Positions 45,013 through 53,544 of a stretch of DNA of 64,000 nt are shown here, one piece after another. Position numbers and translations under genes: made by a program. Each line of letters begins with the position of its first letter. Position 1 is the first letter of the stretch. Source of the stretch: Bacteroidota bacterium (lineage in GTDB: Bacteria > Bacteroidota > Bacteroidia > M30B66); contig JAIXYK010000001.1 in assembly GCA_027490225.1 (NCBI GenBank), positions 20,418 through 84,417 on the forward strand. The letters are read 5' to 3'. Below the pieces are notes generated by a model. That model made no database searches. It was not told the DNA's origin and saw only the letters and a list, made by a program, of their open reading frames with translations.

Positions 45013-45057
45013 CAAAAGTATACCTATTAAACGGTCTAATCTGTGACTTTTGTCACA
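45013..45057 (-). promoter_or_regulatory. CRP/FNR-type operator and -7 box for the DUF2892-thioredoxin-rhodanese operon
   Basis: TGTGACTTTTGTCACA (45042-45057) is a perfect 16-base palindrome of the CRP/FNR class. On the minus strand TACTTTTG (45013-45020) is a -7 box. With a start five to six bases past the box, the palindrome centre falls near -41.5, the classic class II activator position, and it takes the place of a -33 element, which is not seen. The leader would be about 17 bases. The family member that binds is unknown. Confidence 0.75.
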
Positions 45058-45164
45058 TTTAGTAAAAATGTTTAAGCTAGTATTTTTCAAAATTTTTATT
45101 TCGGTTCCTCTCAAAATTATTTTACATACTTTCGTAACTCAATCAGTTTGAGTTTATAATTGCA

Positions 45165-45572
45165 ATGAAGACCAAATCCATTTCTAAAACAGTAAGGTTT
45201 AAATCGACGCCCGCTAAAGTTTATAACTTATTGATGGATGCAAAGAAACATGCTTCATTTACTGGTTCTCCTGTAAAGATGAGTAAAAAAATGAAAGGTG
45301 AATTTTCAGTTTTTGAAGGTTATTGCACTGGATATAACATTGAACTCATAGAAGATTTTAAGATTGTACAGGCCTGGAATTTTAAGGAAGAAGGTTGGCC
45401 AAGCGACCATTTCTCAATTTGTGCATTCCTTTTTGAGCGAGAAGGAGAAAATACCAAGTTAACATTTACTCAAACAGGCATTCCGGAGCATAAAGCTGCT
45501 TCCTTAAGAAAAGGTTGGAATGAGTATTATTGGGAAGCTATGAAGATGTATTTGAAAAAGAATAAAAAGTAA
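45165..45572 (+). CDS. SRPBCC/AHSA1-like domain protein
   Basis: A 135-residue protein of the START/SRPBCC fold. KSISKTVRFKSTPAKVYNLL is the typical first strand and helix, and IVQAWNFKEEGWPSDHFSIC and LTFTQTGIPEHKAASLRKGW correspond to the AHSA1 (activator of Hsp90 ATPase-like) subgroup. Such proteins have a hydrophobic cavity for ligands, but bacterial members mostly lack defined function. It stands alone on the plus strand, downstream of the CRP-type operator. Confidence 0.85.
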   Translation: MKTKSISKTVRFKSTPAKVYNLLMDAKKHASFTGSPVKMSKKMKGEFSVFEGYCTGYNIELIEDFKIVQAWNFKEEGWPSDHFSICAFLFEREGENTKLTFTQTGIPEHKAASLRKGWNEYYWEAMKMYLKKNKK

Positions 45573-45605
45573 TGTTTAAATCATAAGCATTAAACCTTTA
45601 TTTTG

Positions 45606-46163
45606 ATGCATCGTCTTGGGCAAGTGATTTTTAAGAAATTGAAGAAAATATTAATTGTTGCTGTACTCATTATCAATTACTTTTCGGCAAAAGCTCAAGA
45701 GCATAATATAGTATATATATTTCTATCTGAAACTTGCCCCATCTGCAAAAATGCAACTACCGAGTTGAAAAAATTGAACAATGAATTTAGCAAATTGGGG
45801 TATCATTTTACTGGAGTATTTCCTAATGAAAATGCATCAACTATCGCAACCATTAAAACCTTTGCAAAAAAATACAAGTTAGATTTTCCGTTAATTATTG
45901 ATTCAAATCAAACTTATACCAAGCGTTTTTCAGCAAGCATTACTCCCGAAGTAATTGTATGGAGCGAAATGAAACAAAAAATAATTTACAGAGGTAAAAT
46001 TGACAATTCATTTGAATCTATTGGAAAAAGGAGAACCATTACAACAGAATTTTATCTTAGAAATGCACTCGAATCGATACAAAATAACAACATAGAAGCA
46101 ATTACCTTTACCGAACCAGTAGGTTGTTTTATTCAAACTAAAAATCAAAAAAATGAAAATTAG
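45606..46163 (+). CDS. Exported thioredoxin-fold (redoxin) protein
   Basis: A 185-residue exported protein. An N-terminal hydrophobic signal (about 12-30, ending AKAQ) is followed by a thioredoxin fold with YIFLSETCPICKNATTELKK. The CPIC pair corresponds to the CxxC active site. DFPLIIDSNQTYTKRFSASI and TPEVIVW give the later part of the fold, including the cis-Pro. I start at the ATG at 45606. It overlaps the next gene by 11 bases, so it is probably a redox partner, for example in heme or copper-site maturation, of the heme/copper protein that follows. Confidence 0.8.
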   Translation: MHRLGQVIFKKLKKILIVAVLIINYFSAKAQEHNIVYIFLSETCPICKNATTELKKLNNEFSKLGYHFTGVFPNENASTIATIKTFAKKYKLDFPLIIDSNQTYTKRFSASITPEVIVWSEMKQKIIYRGKIDNSFESIGKRRTITTEFYLRNALESIQNNNIEAITFTEPVGCFIQTKNQKNEN

Positions 46164-47724
46164 AATTACACTTTTTTTATGTTTTCTTTTTGCAACGCAA
46201 CTTGTGAAATCGCAAACTGTAACGTATTCTGAGCACATTGCCCCAATTATTTACAACCATTGCACCAACTGTCATAGAACGGGAGAAATAGCTCCCTTTC
46301 CATTAACAAATTATACAGAAGTGGCTGGTTGGGCTTCAACTATTCAGTATGTAACAGATATTGGATATATGCCTCCGTGGAAACCGGATCCTGCATACAG
46401 ACGCTTTAGAAATGAAACCTTTTTATCTACAGAACAAAAACAACAAATTGCTGATTGGGTAAATCAAGGACTTCCTCAAGGAAATCCAGCGCTAGAGCCG
46501 CCCTTACCAGTTTTTCCTACTGGTTCTCAAGTTGGTGTGCCAGATTTAGTACTTTCATTTGCAGAATCGCATTTACACCAAGGAAATAATATAGATGAAT
46601 ACAGATATTTTGTAATTCCAACTGGACTAACAGAAGATAAAAATATTCGTTCTATGGAGTTTCGACCTGGAAACAAAAACATAGTTCACCATACACTTAT
46701 TTGGGAAGATACTACTGGAGCGGCTGCTGCTTCTGATGCTGCCACACCTGAATATGGTTACAATGGTGAAGAAGGTGTTGGTGCAAATTTAAATCAACAA
46801 CAATTGCCAGGTTTTGTGCCTGGAGCAGCTCCGATTGTTTTTAGCAATGGCATCACACAAACAATTCATGCGGGAGCAGATTTAAAATTGCAAATGCATT
46901 ATGCTCCAACTTCTGCAGACGAAACAGACTCTTCTTCTATTAATATTTTCTTTGAAGATGCCGCAAACACGAGGCCTTTATTAACTTATATCATGCTTCC
47001 ATTTGGAAACACGCTGGTAAATGGTCCTTTTATAATGCCTGCAAACCAAGTGAAAGAATTTCATGGTGTCTTTACAGTTCCTTTTGATGTGAGTCTTTTC
47101 TCCATTGCGCCACACAGTCATAAACTAGCCCAACATTGGAAAGTGTATGCAGTTGAAACAGATGGTGATACCATTCCATTAATCAATATCAGAGATTGGG
47201 ATTTTAACTGGCAAGGTGCTTATCAATTTCAACAATTAATAAAACTTACTGCAGGTACTGTAATTCATGCGTTTTGTGAATATGATAACACAACCAACAA
47301 TATCTATAATCCTAATAATCCTCCACAATTTGTAACTTGGGGAGAAGGCACGGCTGATGAAATGTTTTATTTACCCATCTCTTTTTTACTATATCAACAA
47401 GGTGATGAAAACATTGTATTTGAAGACAATACTGTAAATGTTCCAACGATTTATCAAACAAGCGATAAATTATACCCAATAAATCCAACACCATCAGGAG
47501 ATAACATTCGTTTTGGTTTCACAATTGGAAATTCAGGGAATGTGAATTTGAAAATTTACAGTTTAGATGGTAAAATTGTAAAGCAAATTGAAAACAATAG
47601 CTACCATTTGCCAGGCTATCATGTAAAAGATTTAAATGTTTCTGATTTATCTTCAGGTGTTTATTTCCTTGAAATGTTAAAAGGAAATAACAGACAAACC
47701 CAAAAGATAGTTATTGCAAGATAA
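46153..47724 (+). CDS. T9SS-exported copper type II monooxygenase-like protein with a c-type heme motif
   Basis: A 523-residue protein with a signal peptide (about 1-21). A short cytochrome-like segment contains CTNCH (residues 37-41), the covalent heme c motif, followed by DIGYMPPWKPDPAYR. The middle part resembles the peptidylglycine alpha-hydroxylating monooxygenase fold, with candidate copper histidines in NIVHHTLIW, LKLQMHYAP and APHSHKLAQHW. The end (LKIYSLDGKIVKQ to QKIVIAR) is a type A T9SS sorting domain, so it should reach the cell surface. The substrate is unknown. The redoxin gene upstream overlaps it. Confidence 0.85.
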   Translation: MKIRITLFLCFLFATQLVKSQTVTYSEHIAPIIYNHCTNCHRTGEIAPFPLTNYTEVAGWASTIQYVTDIGYMPPWKPDPAYRRFRNETFLSTEQKQQIADWVNQGLPQGNPALEPPLPVFPTGSQVGVPDLVLSFAESHLHQGNNIDEYRYFVIPTGLTEDKNIRSMEFRPGNKNIVHHTLIWEDTTGAAAASDAATPEYGYNGEEGVGANLNQQQLPGFVPGAAPIVFSNGITQTIHAGADLKLQMHYAPTSADETDSSSINIFFEDAANTRPLLTYIMLPFGNTLVNGPFIMPANQVKEFHGVFTVPFDVSLFSIAPHSHKLAQHWKVYAVETDGDTIPLINIRDWDFNWQGAYQFQQLIKLTAGTVIHAFCEYDNTTNNIYNPNNPPQFVTWGEGTADEMFYLPISFLLYQQGDENIVFEDNTVNVPTIYQTSDKLYPINPTPSGDNIRFGFTIGNSGNVNLKIYSLDGKIVKQIENNSYHLPGYHVKDLNVSDLSSGVYFLEMLKGNNRQTQKIVIAR

Positions 47725-47747
47725 GTAAGGTTTTTCACTAAATTTAA

Positions 47748-47789
47748 AATGTGTTGTTGATATAAAAAGTATCGGCAACACATTTTTTT
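47748..47789 (+). terminator. Intrinsic terminator after the monooxygenase-like gene
   Basis: A 15-pair stem (47748-47762 with 47770-47784, two G-U wobbles) with a 7-base loop, followed by seven T. It ends the redoxin/monooxygenase unit. Confidence 0.92.
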
Positions 47790-47928
47790 ATTAATTTTAC
47801 CTGCTGATAATTAAATACTTACAATTTATTCAAAGTTTATTTTTACATCTTGTAAACCCTTTTTAAAATTACCTCGTGTTTAGCATCAGAAAACTTTAAT
47901 AATTTAAATCTTTAAAAACCTCACAATT

Positions 47929-49335
47929 ATGAAAAAATTACTTACGCTCGCCATCGGCTTAATTATGGCAAACATTACAGTAAATGCGCAGAACTGCAAC
48001 TTTACTTATCAGCAGGATCCTGCTTCAGATATTTACTATTTTGCCGCTCCATTCTTTTCAGATACAATTAATACACAGTATTCGTGGTCTTTTGAAAATG
48101 GAAATGTTGGAGCTTGGGGACCTTATGCTCAACATTTCTATTCACAATCTATGACTGATGTGGTAACATTAAGTGTATATGATTTGGACTCTACATTGAT
48201 TTGTTCAAGTACACAAACAATAACTGTTATTGTCGATTCTTTATTCACTGGCAATTGTCCAATAGTCTATACTAATGACCCATTCAATTACAATATTGTA
48301 ACTTTTTCTGTACCTTCAGCAAACTATGCTCCTAGCTGGGACTTTGGAGATAACACAACTGAAAATGGATGGCAAGTTACTCATACTTTCCCTGGTCCAG
48401 GTAATTATAATGTTTGTATGAATATTACTGGAGGAGGCTTTGTTTGCAATGAGTGCATTAATATTACTATATGGGGAGATACTACCACAAATCCAGTTGA
48501 TTGCAATGCAAATTTTTATGCAGCAACATCAGCACTGGTTGGGTACTTTATTCCTGAAGGTTATAATAATAATGATACTTATGCATGGACATTTGGTGAC
48601 GGTTCTTCTTCAACTGAGATGTATCCTTACCATACTTACAATGCAGCAGGAGTTTATGATGTTTGTTTAACTGTAACCAATGAAAACTGTTTCGAAAATT
48701 CATGTCAACAAGTAATTATTCCAGAGTCTAATGTTATTCCAGGTGATAGTTCATGCTATGCTTATTATGTAGTTAGTCAGGAAAATCCCTTTGAAGTTTC
48801 TGTTGTAAACTTAACTTCAGGTAACGATTTAACTTTCAATTGGACCATCTCATCAGGTTTAATTACGATATCAGCTACAGGTGCTTATCCTGAAATGAAT
48901 ATTGAAAGTACAGGTAACTTTGTACTTTGCTTAACTGTTTCTAATGCTAATGGTTGCTCATCTACTTACTGCGATTCAATTGTAGTGGGTGAAAATGGAT
49001 TGATTGGTGGAAAAGTAAGTGCTGCTGGTTTTGTAATCAATGTAGTTAGTCCACAAACTATTACAGGTTATGAAGTAACAGGAATTAACGATAATTCTTC
49101 TGCTACATTCAATACTTACCCAAATCCTTTTACTGATGTTCTTACAATTTCTGCAGAAGGAACTAGCATCAGAAGTTTTGAAATCTTCTCTGTAGATGGC
49201 AAAAAAGTAATGCAAGGTGCCATTAATGGAAATGTTGAAACAGTTAATACTTCAACATTAAATAAAGGAATCTACATGCTCAGTTTAGTTGATAACAATG
49301 GAGCACGTACAGTAAAGAAAGTTGTTAAAAATTAA
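47929..49335 (+). CDS. Secreted PKD-domain protein with T9SS sorting domain
   Basis: A 468-residue secreted protein with a signal peptide (1-20, ending VNAQ). It has several PKD-like beta-sandwich repeats with the typical W-(D/T)-F-G-D signature (PSWDFGDNTTENGWQVTHTF, YAWTFGDGSSSTEMYPYHTY). A type A T9SS C-terminal domain begins near residue 395 (TYPNPFTDVLTISAEG, 'MQGAINGNVETVNTSTLNKG'). PKD repeats are common in adhesins and polysaccharide-interacting proteins. It forms its own transcription unit between two strong terminators. Confidence 0.88.
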   Translation: MKKLLTLAIGLIMANITVNAQNCNFTYQQDPASDIYYFAAPFFSDTINTQYSWSFENGNVGAWGPYAQHFYSQSMTDVVTLSVYDLDSTLICSSTQTITVIVDSLFTGNCPIVYTNDPFNYNIVTFSVPSANYAPSWDFGDNTTENGWQVTHTFPGPGNYNVCMNITGGGFVCNECINITIWGDTTTNPVDCNANFYAATSALVGYFIPEGYNNNDTYAWTFGDGSSSTEMYPYHTYNAAGVYDVCLTVTNENCFENSCQQVIIPESNVIPGDSSCYAYYVVSQENPFEVSVVNLTSGNDLTFNWTISSGLITISATGAYPEMNIESTGNFVLCLTVSNANGCSSTYCDSIVVGENGLIGGKVSAAGFVINVVSPQTITGYEVTGINDNSSATFNTYPNPFTDVLTISAEGTSIRSFEIFSVDGKKVMQGAINGNVETVNTSTLNKGIYMLSLVDNNGARTVKKVVKN

Positions 49336-49355
49336 TTAGTTGTTTGATCAGATTG

Positions 49356-49384
49356 AGCGCTCCGTTTTAACGGAGCGCTTTTTT
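49356..49384 (+). terminator. Intrinsic terminator after the PKD-domain gene
   Basis: AGCGCTCCGTT (49356-49366) pairs perfectly with AACGGAGCGCT (49369-49379), with only two bases (TT) between the arms, so the innermost pairs must open. Six T follow. It lies just nine bases before the sigma factor ATG at 49393, so the sigma gene promoter must overlap or precede the hairpin. Confidence 0.93.
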
Positions 49385-49392
49385 ACGTAAAA

Positions 49393-49959
49393 ATGGAAAA
49401 CCCACCACTAAAGCTTTTAAAGCAATGTACAAGTAATGACCGAAAGGCTCATTATGCTTTGTATGAGTGGTGTTTTAACGATTTAATTTCCATTTGCAGA
49501 AGGTATTATAAAAATGATGATGACTTAAAATCGGCCGTGAATATGAGCTTTTTAAAAGTCATTCAATCTTTAGAAACTGTAATTCAAAAATACGATGGAC
49601 TGGTTTTTTATCATTGGATGAAAAGAATTGCTATAAACCAAGTGATTGATGAATTCAGAAAAAATAAGAAATACAAAGAAGTTATAGATTTAAAAGAAGA
49701 AGAAGAAATACTACGCAACAATATTGGCTTTACAGATGATAGTTATGACTGGAAAGAAAATGTTGCAGCAATTCAGCAAGCCATAGACAGCTTACCAGTA
49801 ATGAGTAAAGCAGTTTTTAATTTGTATGTAATTGATGGGTATAAACACGAAGAAATTGGAGTATTGCTAAATATTACAGCAAACACTTCTAAAGTACACT
49901 ATTTCAGAGCGAGGAACAAGCTGCAGTTGATGTTAAGAAATGAAAAAAGTATTTTGTAA
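49393..49959 (+). CDS. ECF-type RNA polymerase sigma factor
   Basis: A 188-residue extracytoplasmic-function sigma factor. Region 2 covers about residues 25-90 (DDLKSAVNMSFLKVIQSLET, 'FYHWMKRIAINQVIDEFRKN'), and region 4 about 125-180 (IDSLPVMSKAVFNLYVIDGY, KHEEIGVLLNITANTSKVHY), with its helix-turn-helix. It directs RNA polymerase to a dedicated regulon when released by an anti-sigma. Its stop overlaps the ATG of the next gene by one base (TAATG), the standard layout for a sigma factor with its anti-sigma. Confidence 0.93.
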   Translation: MENPPLKLLKQCTSNDRKAHYALYEWCFNDLISICRRYYKNDDDLKSAVNMSFLKVIQSLETVIQKYDGLVFYHWMKRIAINQVIDEFRKNKKYKEVIDLKEEEEILRNNIGFTDDSYDWKENVAAIQQAIDSLPVMSKAVFNLYVIDGYKHEEIGVLLNITANTSKVHYFRARNKLQLMLRNEKSIL

Positions 49960-51704
49960 TGAACGAGAACGAAAAATATAAAATAGAAGATTTTTGGCCT
50001 GATGCCGAAAAAATGCTCGACCAGCACTTCGAATCTAAGAAAGGATTTGGGTTCAAAACGGTAATAAGTTCACTTTTGGTTTTAATGCTGAGCGGAATTA
50101 CTGCTTGGTATTTCATATCAAACGCTTCAAGCGAATTGAACACTTTAGCTGTTGAAACAAAATCAAAAACTGAAGTGAATACAAGTTCTTCTAAAACAAA
50201 TACTGGTTTAACATCCAGCACAGTAAATAAATCTGCAACAGCTATTAAAGTTGCTGAAGAAATAAAAAGTAACGCTTTACCGAAATCAACTGAAAATATC
50301 GAAACGAAAACTACTGACAACAACGAAAAGAAATCAGTTCTACTTTCAGATAACACTACTAATCAACAACAAACAAAAAGAAATACAACAGGAGTTTCCC
50401 AAACTTCAGAAGTAATAAAAAATACTAATGCTACCGGGAGTTTAAACAATGTTAACAAAACAAAAACCATCACACCTTTTTTAAATGGAGTTGGTTCATC
50501 GGCTTCTACCATCACAGCCGATGAATCTTCTTCTAAAGAGGAAAATCTTAAAACAACATTCCCAAATAGCAGTTTAACAAAAACAAATCAAAAGGAAGGT
50601 AATGCAGTAAGCAGCGCTGTAGCAGTAAATGTTATAAATGAAAACAAAGAAGTTTCAAAAGGCGAATTTAAAAATGATAATACAGGCTTAAATAAAGAAG
50701 TTAAGAATGACAATAATTCGGCTTCAAAGAAAATCTCTACAACGAATAAATCAGTAAACAAGCAAGTTCCAATCAAGGTAACTTCACAAGAATCAATTAT
50801 AATGAATGAAACAGTTTGGCTATCACCTTTAAAACCAAATTTATCAAGAGATTACACAATACCATTCACAGCCCAGCCAATTACATTGGATCAAGATTTT
50901 GAATTCTTGACAAAGCCAAACAAAAAAGCAATCATTAGTTATCAAATTGGTGCAGGACTATTTAATGTTTCAAAAACATTGAGCGCAAGCACAAACCAAG
51001 ATTATATTGATAGAAGAATTGCAGAAGAAAAAGCCACGAACTATGCTTCTTGGATGTTAGGTGCTAAAGTTCAATACCAGCGTTTTGCTATAAACACAGG
51101 GGTTGAGCTCAACAAATACGGAGAAAAGGTAACATACAGCAATTGGTTGTTTGGAAACACTAACAAAGTAACAAATAGTTATAATTACAGCACTGATAGC
51201 ATAACAACTGTGAGCAATTATTATGTACAAGGTAATCAGTTTGACCAAACAAACATACAGGTATCAACTGATAGTACTTTGGTTTCTGATACTGCATCAG
51301 TTTACGGACAAAAAAGCGCTGATGTAAACGGCATTAATAGTAAAACGATGATTTCTTATATTGAAATTCCATTGGTTTTAGAATATGAAGCCATTAAAAC
51401 TAAACGCTTTTCTGTTGCAGTAAGAACTGGAGTTTCTGTTGGATTTATGAGTCAAAAAAGAGGATTTTACCTCGATAAAACACAGGAAGAATTCAGAGAT
51501 TTAAACAATATAACTACTTTCCGTTCTACTGTTTGGAATGCCAGACTTGGTGCAGATTTCAACTATTTTATTTTGCCTAAAACAAGTATTTTTATCAGGC
51601 CAGAATACAGAACCAATTTGCAATCTATATTCAAAACCGAAGCGGGCATTCAACAGAAATACCGCGCATTCGGTGTGATGATTGGGTTGAGTAAAAGTTT
51701 CTAA
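49959..51704 (+). CDS. Sigma-factor-linked protein: inner-membrane anchor, disordered linker and outer-membrane beta-barrel
   Basis: A 581-residue protein encoded immediately after the ECF sigma factor. Residues 1-32 are short, acidic and predicted cytoplasmic (FWPDAEKMLDQHF). Residues 34-54 are a membrane helix (VISSLLVLMLSGITAWYFIS). Residues 55-285 are a low-complexity linker of Ser, Thr, Asn, Lys and Glu. Residues 310-581 look like an OMP beta-barrel ending in phenylalanine (FGVMIGLSKSF), the classic assembly signal. It may serve as an anti-sigma that spans both membranes. I know of sigma/beta-barrel pairs in Bacteroidota, but the role of the fused form is not established to my knowledge. 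Confidence 0.8.
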   Translation: MNENEKYKIEDFWPDAEKMLDQHFESKKGFGFKTVISSLLVLMLSGITAWYFISNASSELNTLAVETKSKTEVNTSSSKTNTGLTSSTVNKSATAIKVAEEIKSNALPKSTENIETKTTDNNEKKSVLLSDNTTNQQQTKRNTTGVSQTSEVIKNTNATGSLNNVNKTKTITPFLNGVGSSASTITADESSSKEENLKTTFPNSSLTKTNQKEGNAVSSAVAVNVINENKEVSKGEFKNDNTGLNKEVKNDNNSASKKISTTNKSVNKQVPIKVTSQESIIMNETVWLSPLKPNLSRDYTIPFTAQPITLDQDFEFLTKPNKKAIISYQIGAGLFNVSKTLSASTNQDYIDRRIAEEKATNYASWMLGAKVQYQRFAINTGVELNKYGEKVTYSNWLFGNTNKVTNSYNYSTDSITTVSNYYVQGNQFDQTNIQVSTDSTLVSDTASVYGQKSADVNGINSKTMISYIEIPLVLEYEAIKTKRFSVAVRTGVSVGFMSQKRGFYLDKTQEEFRDLNNITTFRSTVWNARLGADFNYFILPKTSIFIRPEYRTNLQSIFKTEAGIQQKYRAFGVMIGLSKSF

Positions 51705-51706
51705 AA

Positions 51707-52624
51707 TTATTGCACTACAATTTTGTGCATAGATTTATTTCCTGCATTTTCAACTGAAAGGGTATAGATTCCTTTTGCAAATGATGTCGTAGAAATAGCA
51801 TTTAGATTCGCAGTAATTGTCTCAGATAAAACCAATTGACCCATTTGATTATATACATTTACCTTCGAAGGAGTTAATTCCTTAGAATGGATGTAAAGCA
51901 ATCCAGTAGTTGGATTTGGATATACTTGAACCTGGTTTTTATCAGCATTTAGCAAATTAAATCCAGTGCTGGTGCTCAAAGCGACATCATCTATTACTAA
52001 ACGTGTTCCTAAAGATGCAGTTCTAATTTCAGGAGCTGCTGTATAAAAAGTACTAAACTTAATCAATACAAAAGCTGCATCAAGATCTAAACTGAAGTCA
52101 ATAACATCTGATTGATAAGTATAAGTTGATTGTAGCGCTGTTAAGATATTTGTGGAGCGACCAATTTCTTCCATTAAGCTGTCGTAAACAATAACTTCTG
52201 CAAGGCCAGAATCGCCGTTTACAGGATAATACTGATAGTAAAAACTAAATTCTCTTGGTTGTTGAGCAACAGGAATAGTTTCAAAAGAGCCCCAAGCTGT
52301 ATAAACGCTATCTAAATCTGCGATTATTTCACCAGCTTTGCCTCGCTGCGTGGTATAATTATATGAATTTCGTAACTCAATTGCATATTCACCTGAATGC
52401 GCGTCTTGTGTTGGAAAATAATAGTTAAAGTCCAGATAAATAGAGTCTCCAGTTTGATTACCTGAAGAATCAATTCCAACAGAGAATATGTAAACATTTC
52501 CCCAGTTTCGAATTGTGCCGTCTGTATTAAATTGATCGAAACTTGGATTTGGAATGCTAATTTGTGCGCTTGCTTTTAGCAATAGCATACTGCAAAATAA
52601 TGTAAAATAGAAAGTCTTTTTCAT
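51707..52624 (-). CDS. Secreted protein with T9SS sorting domain
   Basis: A 305-residue secreted protein with signal peptide MKKTFYFTLFCSMLLLKASA. The mature part begins ISIPNPSFDQFNTDGTIRNW, a carbohydrate-binding-like beta-sandwich opening. The last about 75 residues (VYPNPTTGLLYIHSKELTPS to SMHKIVVQ) form a type A T9SS sorting domain, so it is exported to the surface or medium. No catalytic motif is evident. It converges with the sigma-linked gene, with two bases between the stops. Confidence 0.85.
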   Translation of the reverse strand: MKKTFYFTLFCSMLLLKASAQISIPNPSFDQFNTDGTIRNWGNVYIFSVGIDSSGNQTGDSIYLDFNYYFPTQDAHSGEYAIELRNSYNYTTQRGKAGEIIADLDSVYTAWGSFETIPVAQQPREFSFYYQYYPVNGDSGLAEVIVYDSLMEEIGRSTNILTALQSTYTYQSDVIDFSLDLDAAFVLIKFSTFYTAAPEIRTASLGTRLVIDDVALSTSTGFNLLNADKNQVQVYPNPTTGLLYIHSKELTPSKVNVYNQMGQLVLSETITANLNAISTTSFAKGIYTLSVENAGNKSMHKIVVQ

Positions 52625-52794
52625 GATGGTTAATTTTTAAAGTTAAAAAACATTTGTTGTTTATTCTGTTGTAATTCGATGCACAAATGTCTTTCAATTT
52701 TTTAGATATGCAGTAAAATTAAGGTGTACAAGAGGTGAACATGCAAAGAAATAACGTGTGCGAAAGGTAAACAAAATCTGTTTTGTGGAGATTA

Positions 52795-52837
52795 AAACAA
52801 AAAATGCAAGTCGATGTATACAATCAACTTGCATTTT
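52795..52837 (-). terminator. Intrinsic terminator after osmC-like gene
   Basis: AAAATGCAAGT (52801-52811) pairs perfectly with ACTTGCATTTT (52827-52837). On the minus strand it is followed by TTTTTTGTTTT, which fits an intrinsic terminator about 25 bases past the OsmC-family stop. Confidence 0.85.
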
Positions 52838-52860
52838 ATAAAAAAAAATTTGAAGGAATT

Positions 52861-53295
52861 TTACTTCAATTTAGCATCTAAAGTAATTTCTATAGCTGCA
52901 AGCGCGTTGCTCACTGGGCAACCTACTTTTGCATTGTTTGCAAGTTCCAGAAACTTTTCTTCAGTAATTTCTGGTACTTCTCCTTCGCAAACCAAATTGA
53001 TAGACATTATTTTAAAGCCACTTCCTGTGTTTTCTAGTTTTAACTGCGCTTCGGTATTCAGTTGAGTTGGAGGAAATCCTGCACCAGTCAATTGAAAACT
53101 AAGTGCCATTGTAAAACAGCCCGCGTGAGCTGCTGCAATTAATTCTTCAGGATTTGTGCCTGCCTTGCCATCTTCGCTCACAAAACGAGCTGAAAATGAA
53201 TAAGGAGTTTGGTTTAACACTCCACTTGTAGACGATAAGGTTCCACTACCCTCTTTACCTGTTCCGTTCCAAACGGCTGACGATTTTCTTAACAT
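52861..53295 (-). CDS. OsmC/Ohr family peroxiredoxin
   Basis: A 144-residue protein. Cys60 (AAHAGCFTMALSFQL) and Cys126 (NAKVGCPVSNALAA) are the two redox-active cysteines of the OsmC family, which reduces organic hydroperoxides with dihydrolipoate-type donors. The N-terminal 'RKSSAVWNGTGKEGSGTLS' is typical of the OsmC rather than the Ohr branch. Single gene followed by a terminator. Confidence 0.92.
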   Translation of the reverse strand: MLRKSSAVWNGTGKEGSGTLSSTSGVLNQTPYSFSARFVSEDGKAGTNPEELIAAAHAGCFTMALSFQLTGAGFPPTQLNTEAQLKLENTGSGFKIMSINLVCEGEVPEITEEKFLELANNAKVGCPVSNALAAIEITLDAKLK

Positions 53296-53430
53296 GTTAT
53301 TTGTTTATTTTATGCTGCAAAGTAACAACACAATTTGTACTGTAGTTTAATAGGAAGTTAACTTATCTCATTTTTATCGAAACCTTCTTGTTTTAAAATG
53401 GTGAGAAAAGGATCTTTGTTAAAACGAATA

Positions 53431-53544
53431 GCCCGCCTGAGTGATTGAGTGGAAAGCCCGGAATGCCGAAGCATGAGGCATGAGGACTTGCAACGAAAGC
53501 ACGGCCCTTTGCCCCGATTGCTATGAGGGGCAAAGGGACAGGCC
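53431..53544. repeat. GC-rich intergenic element with a strong hairpin
   Basis: This GC-rich stretch starts GCCCGCCTGAG, like the minus-strand reading of 18303-18313, and contains GGAATGCC as that element does. It holds a perfect 11-bp stem, CCCTTTGCCCC (53505-53515) with GGGGCAAAGGG (53527-53537), and an 11-base loop. The element touches the stop codon of the downstream regulator gene. No T run follows the hairpin, so it is not a classical terminator. It is probably one copy of a dispersed, mobile-like or structural repeat. Confidence 0.65.

Noticed and set aside
53500..53540. Hairpin as terminator of the TPR-LuxR gene
   Set aside because: The stem is strong but no T run follows on the minus strand. 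It is better explained as part of the GC-rich dispersed element.
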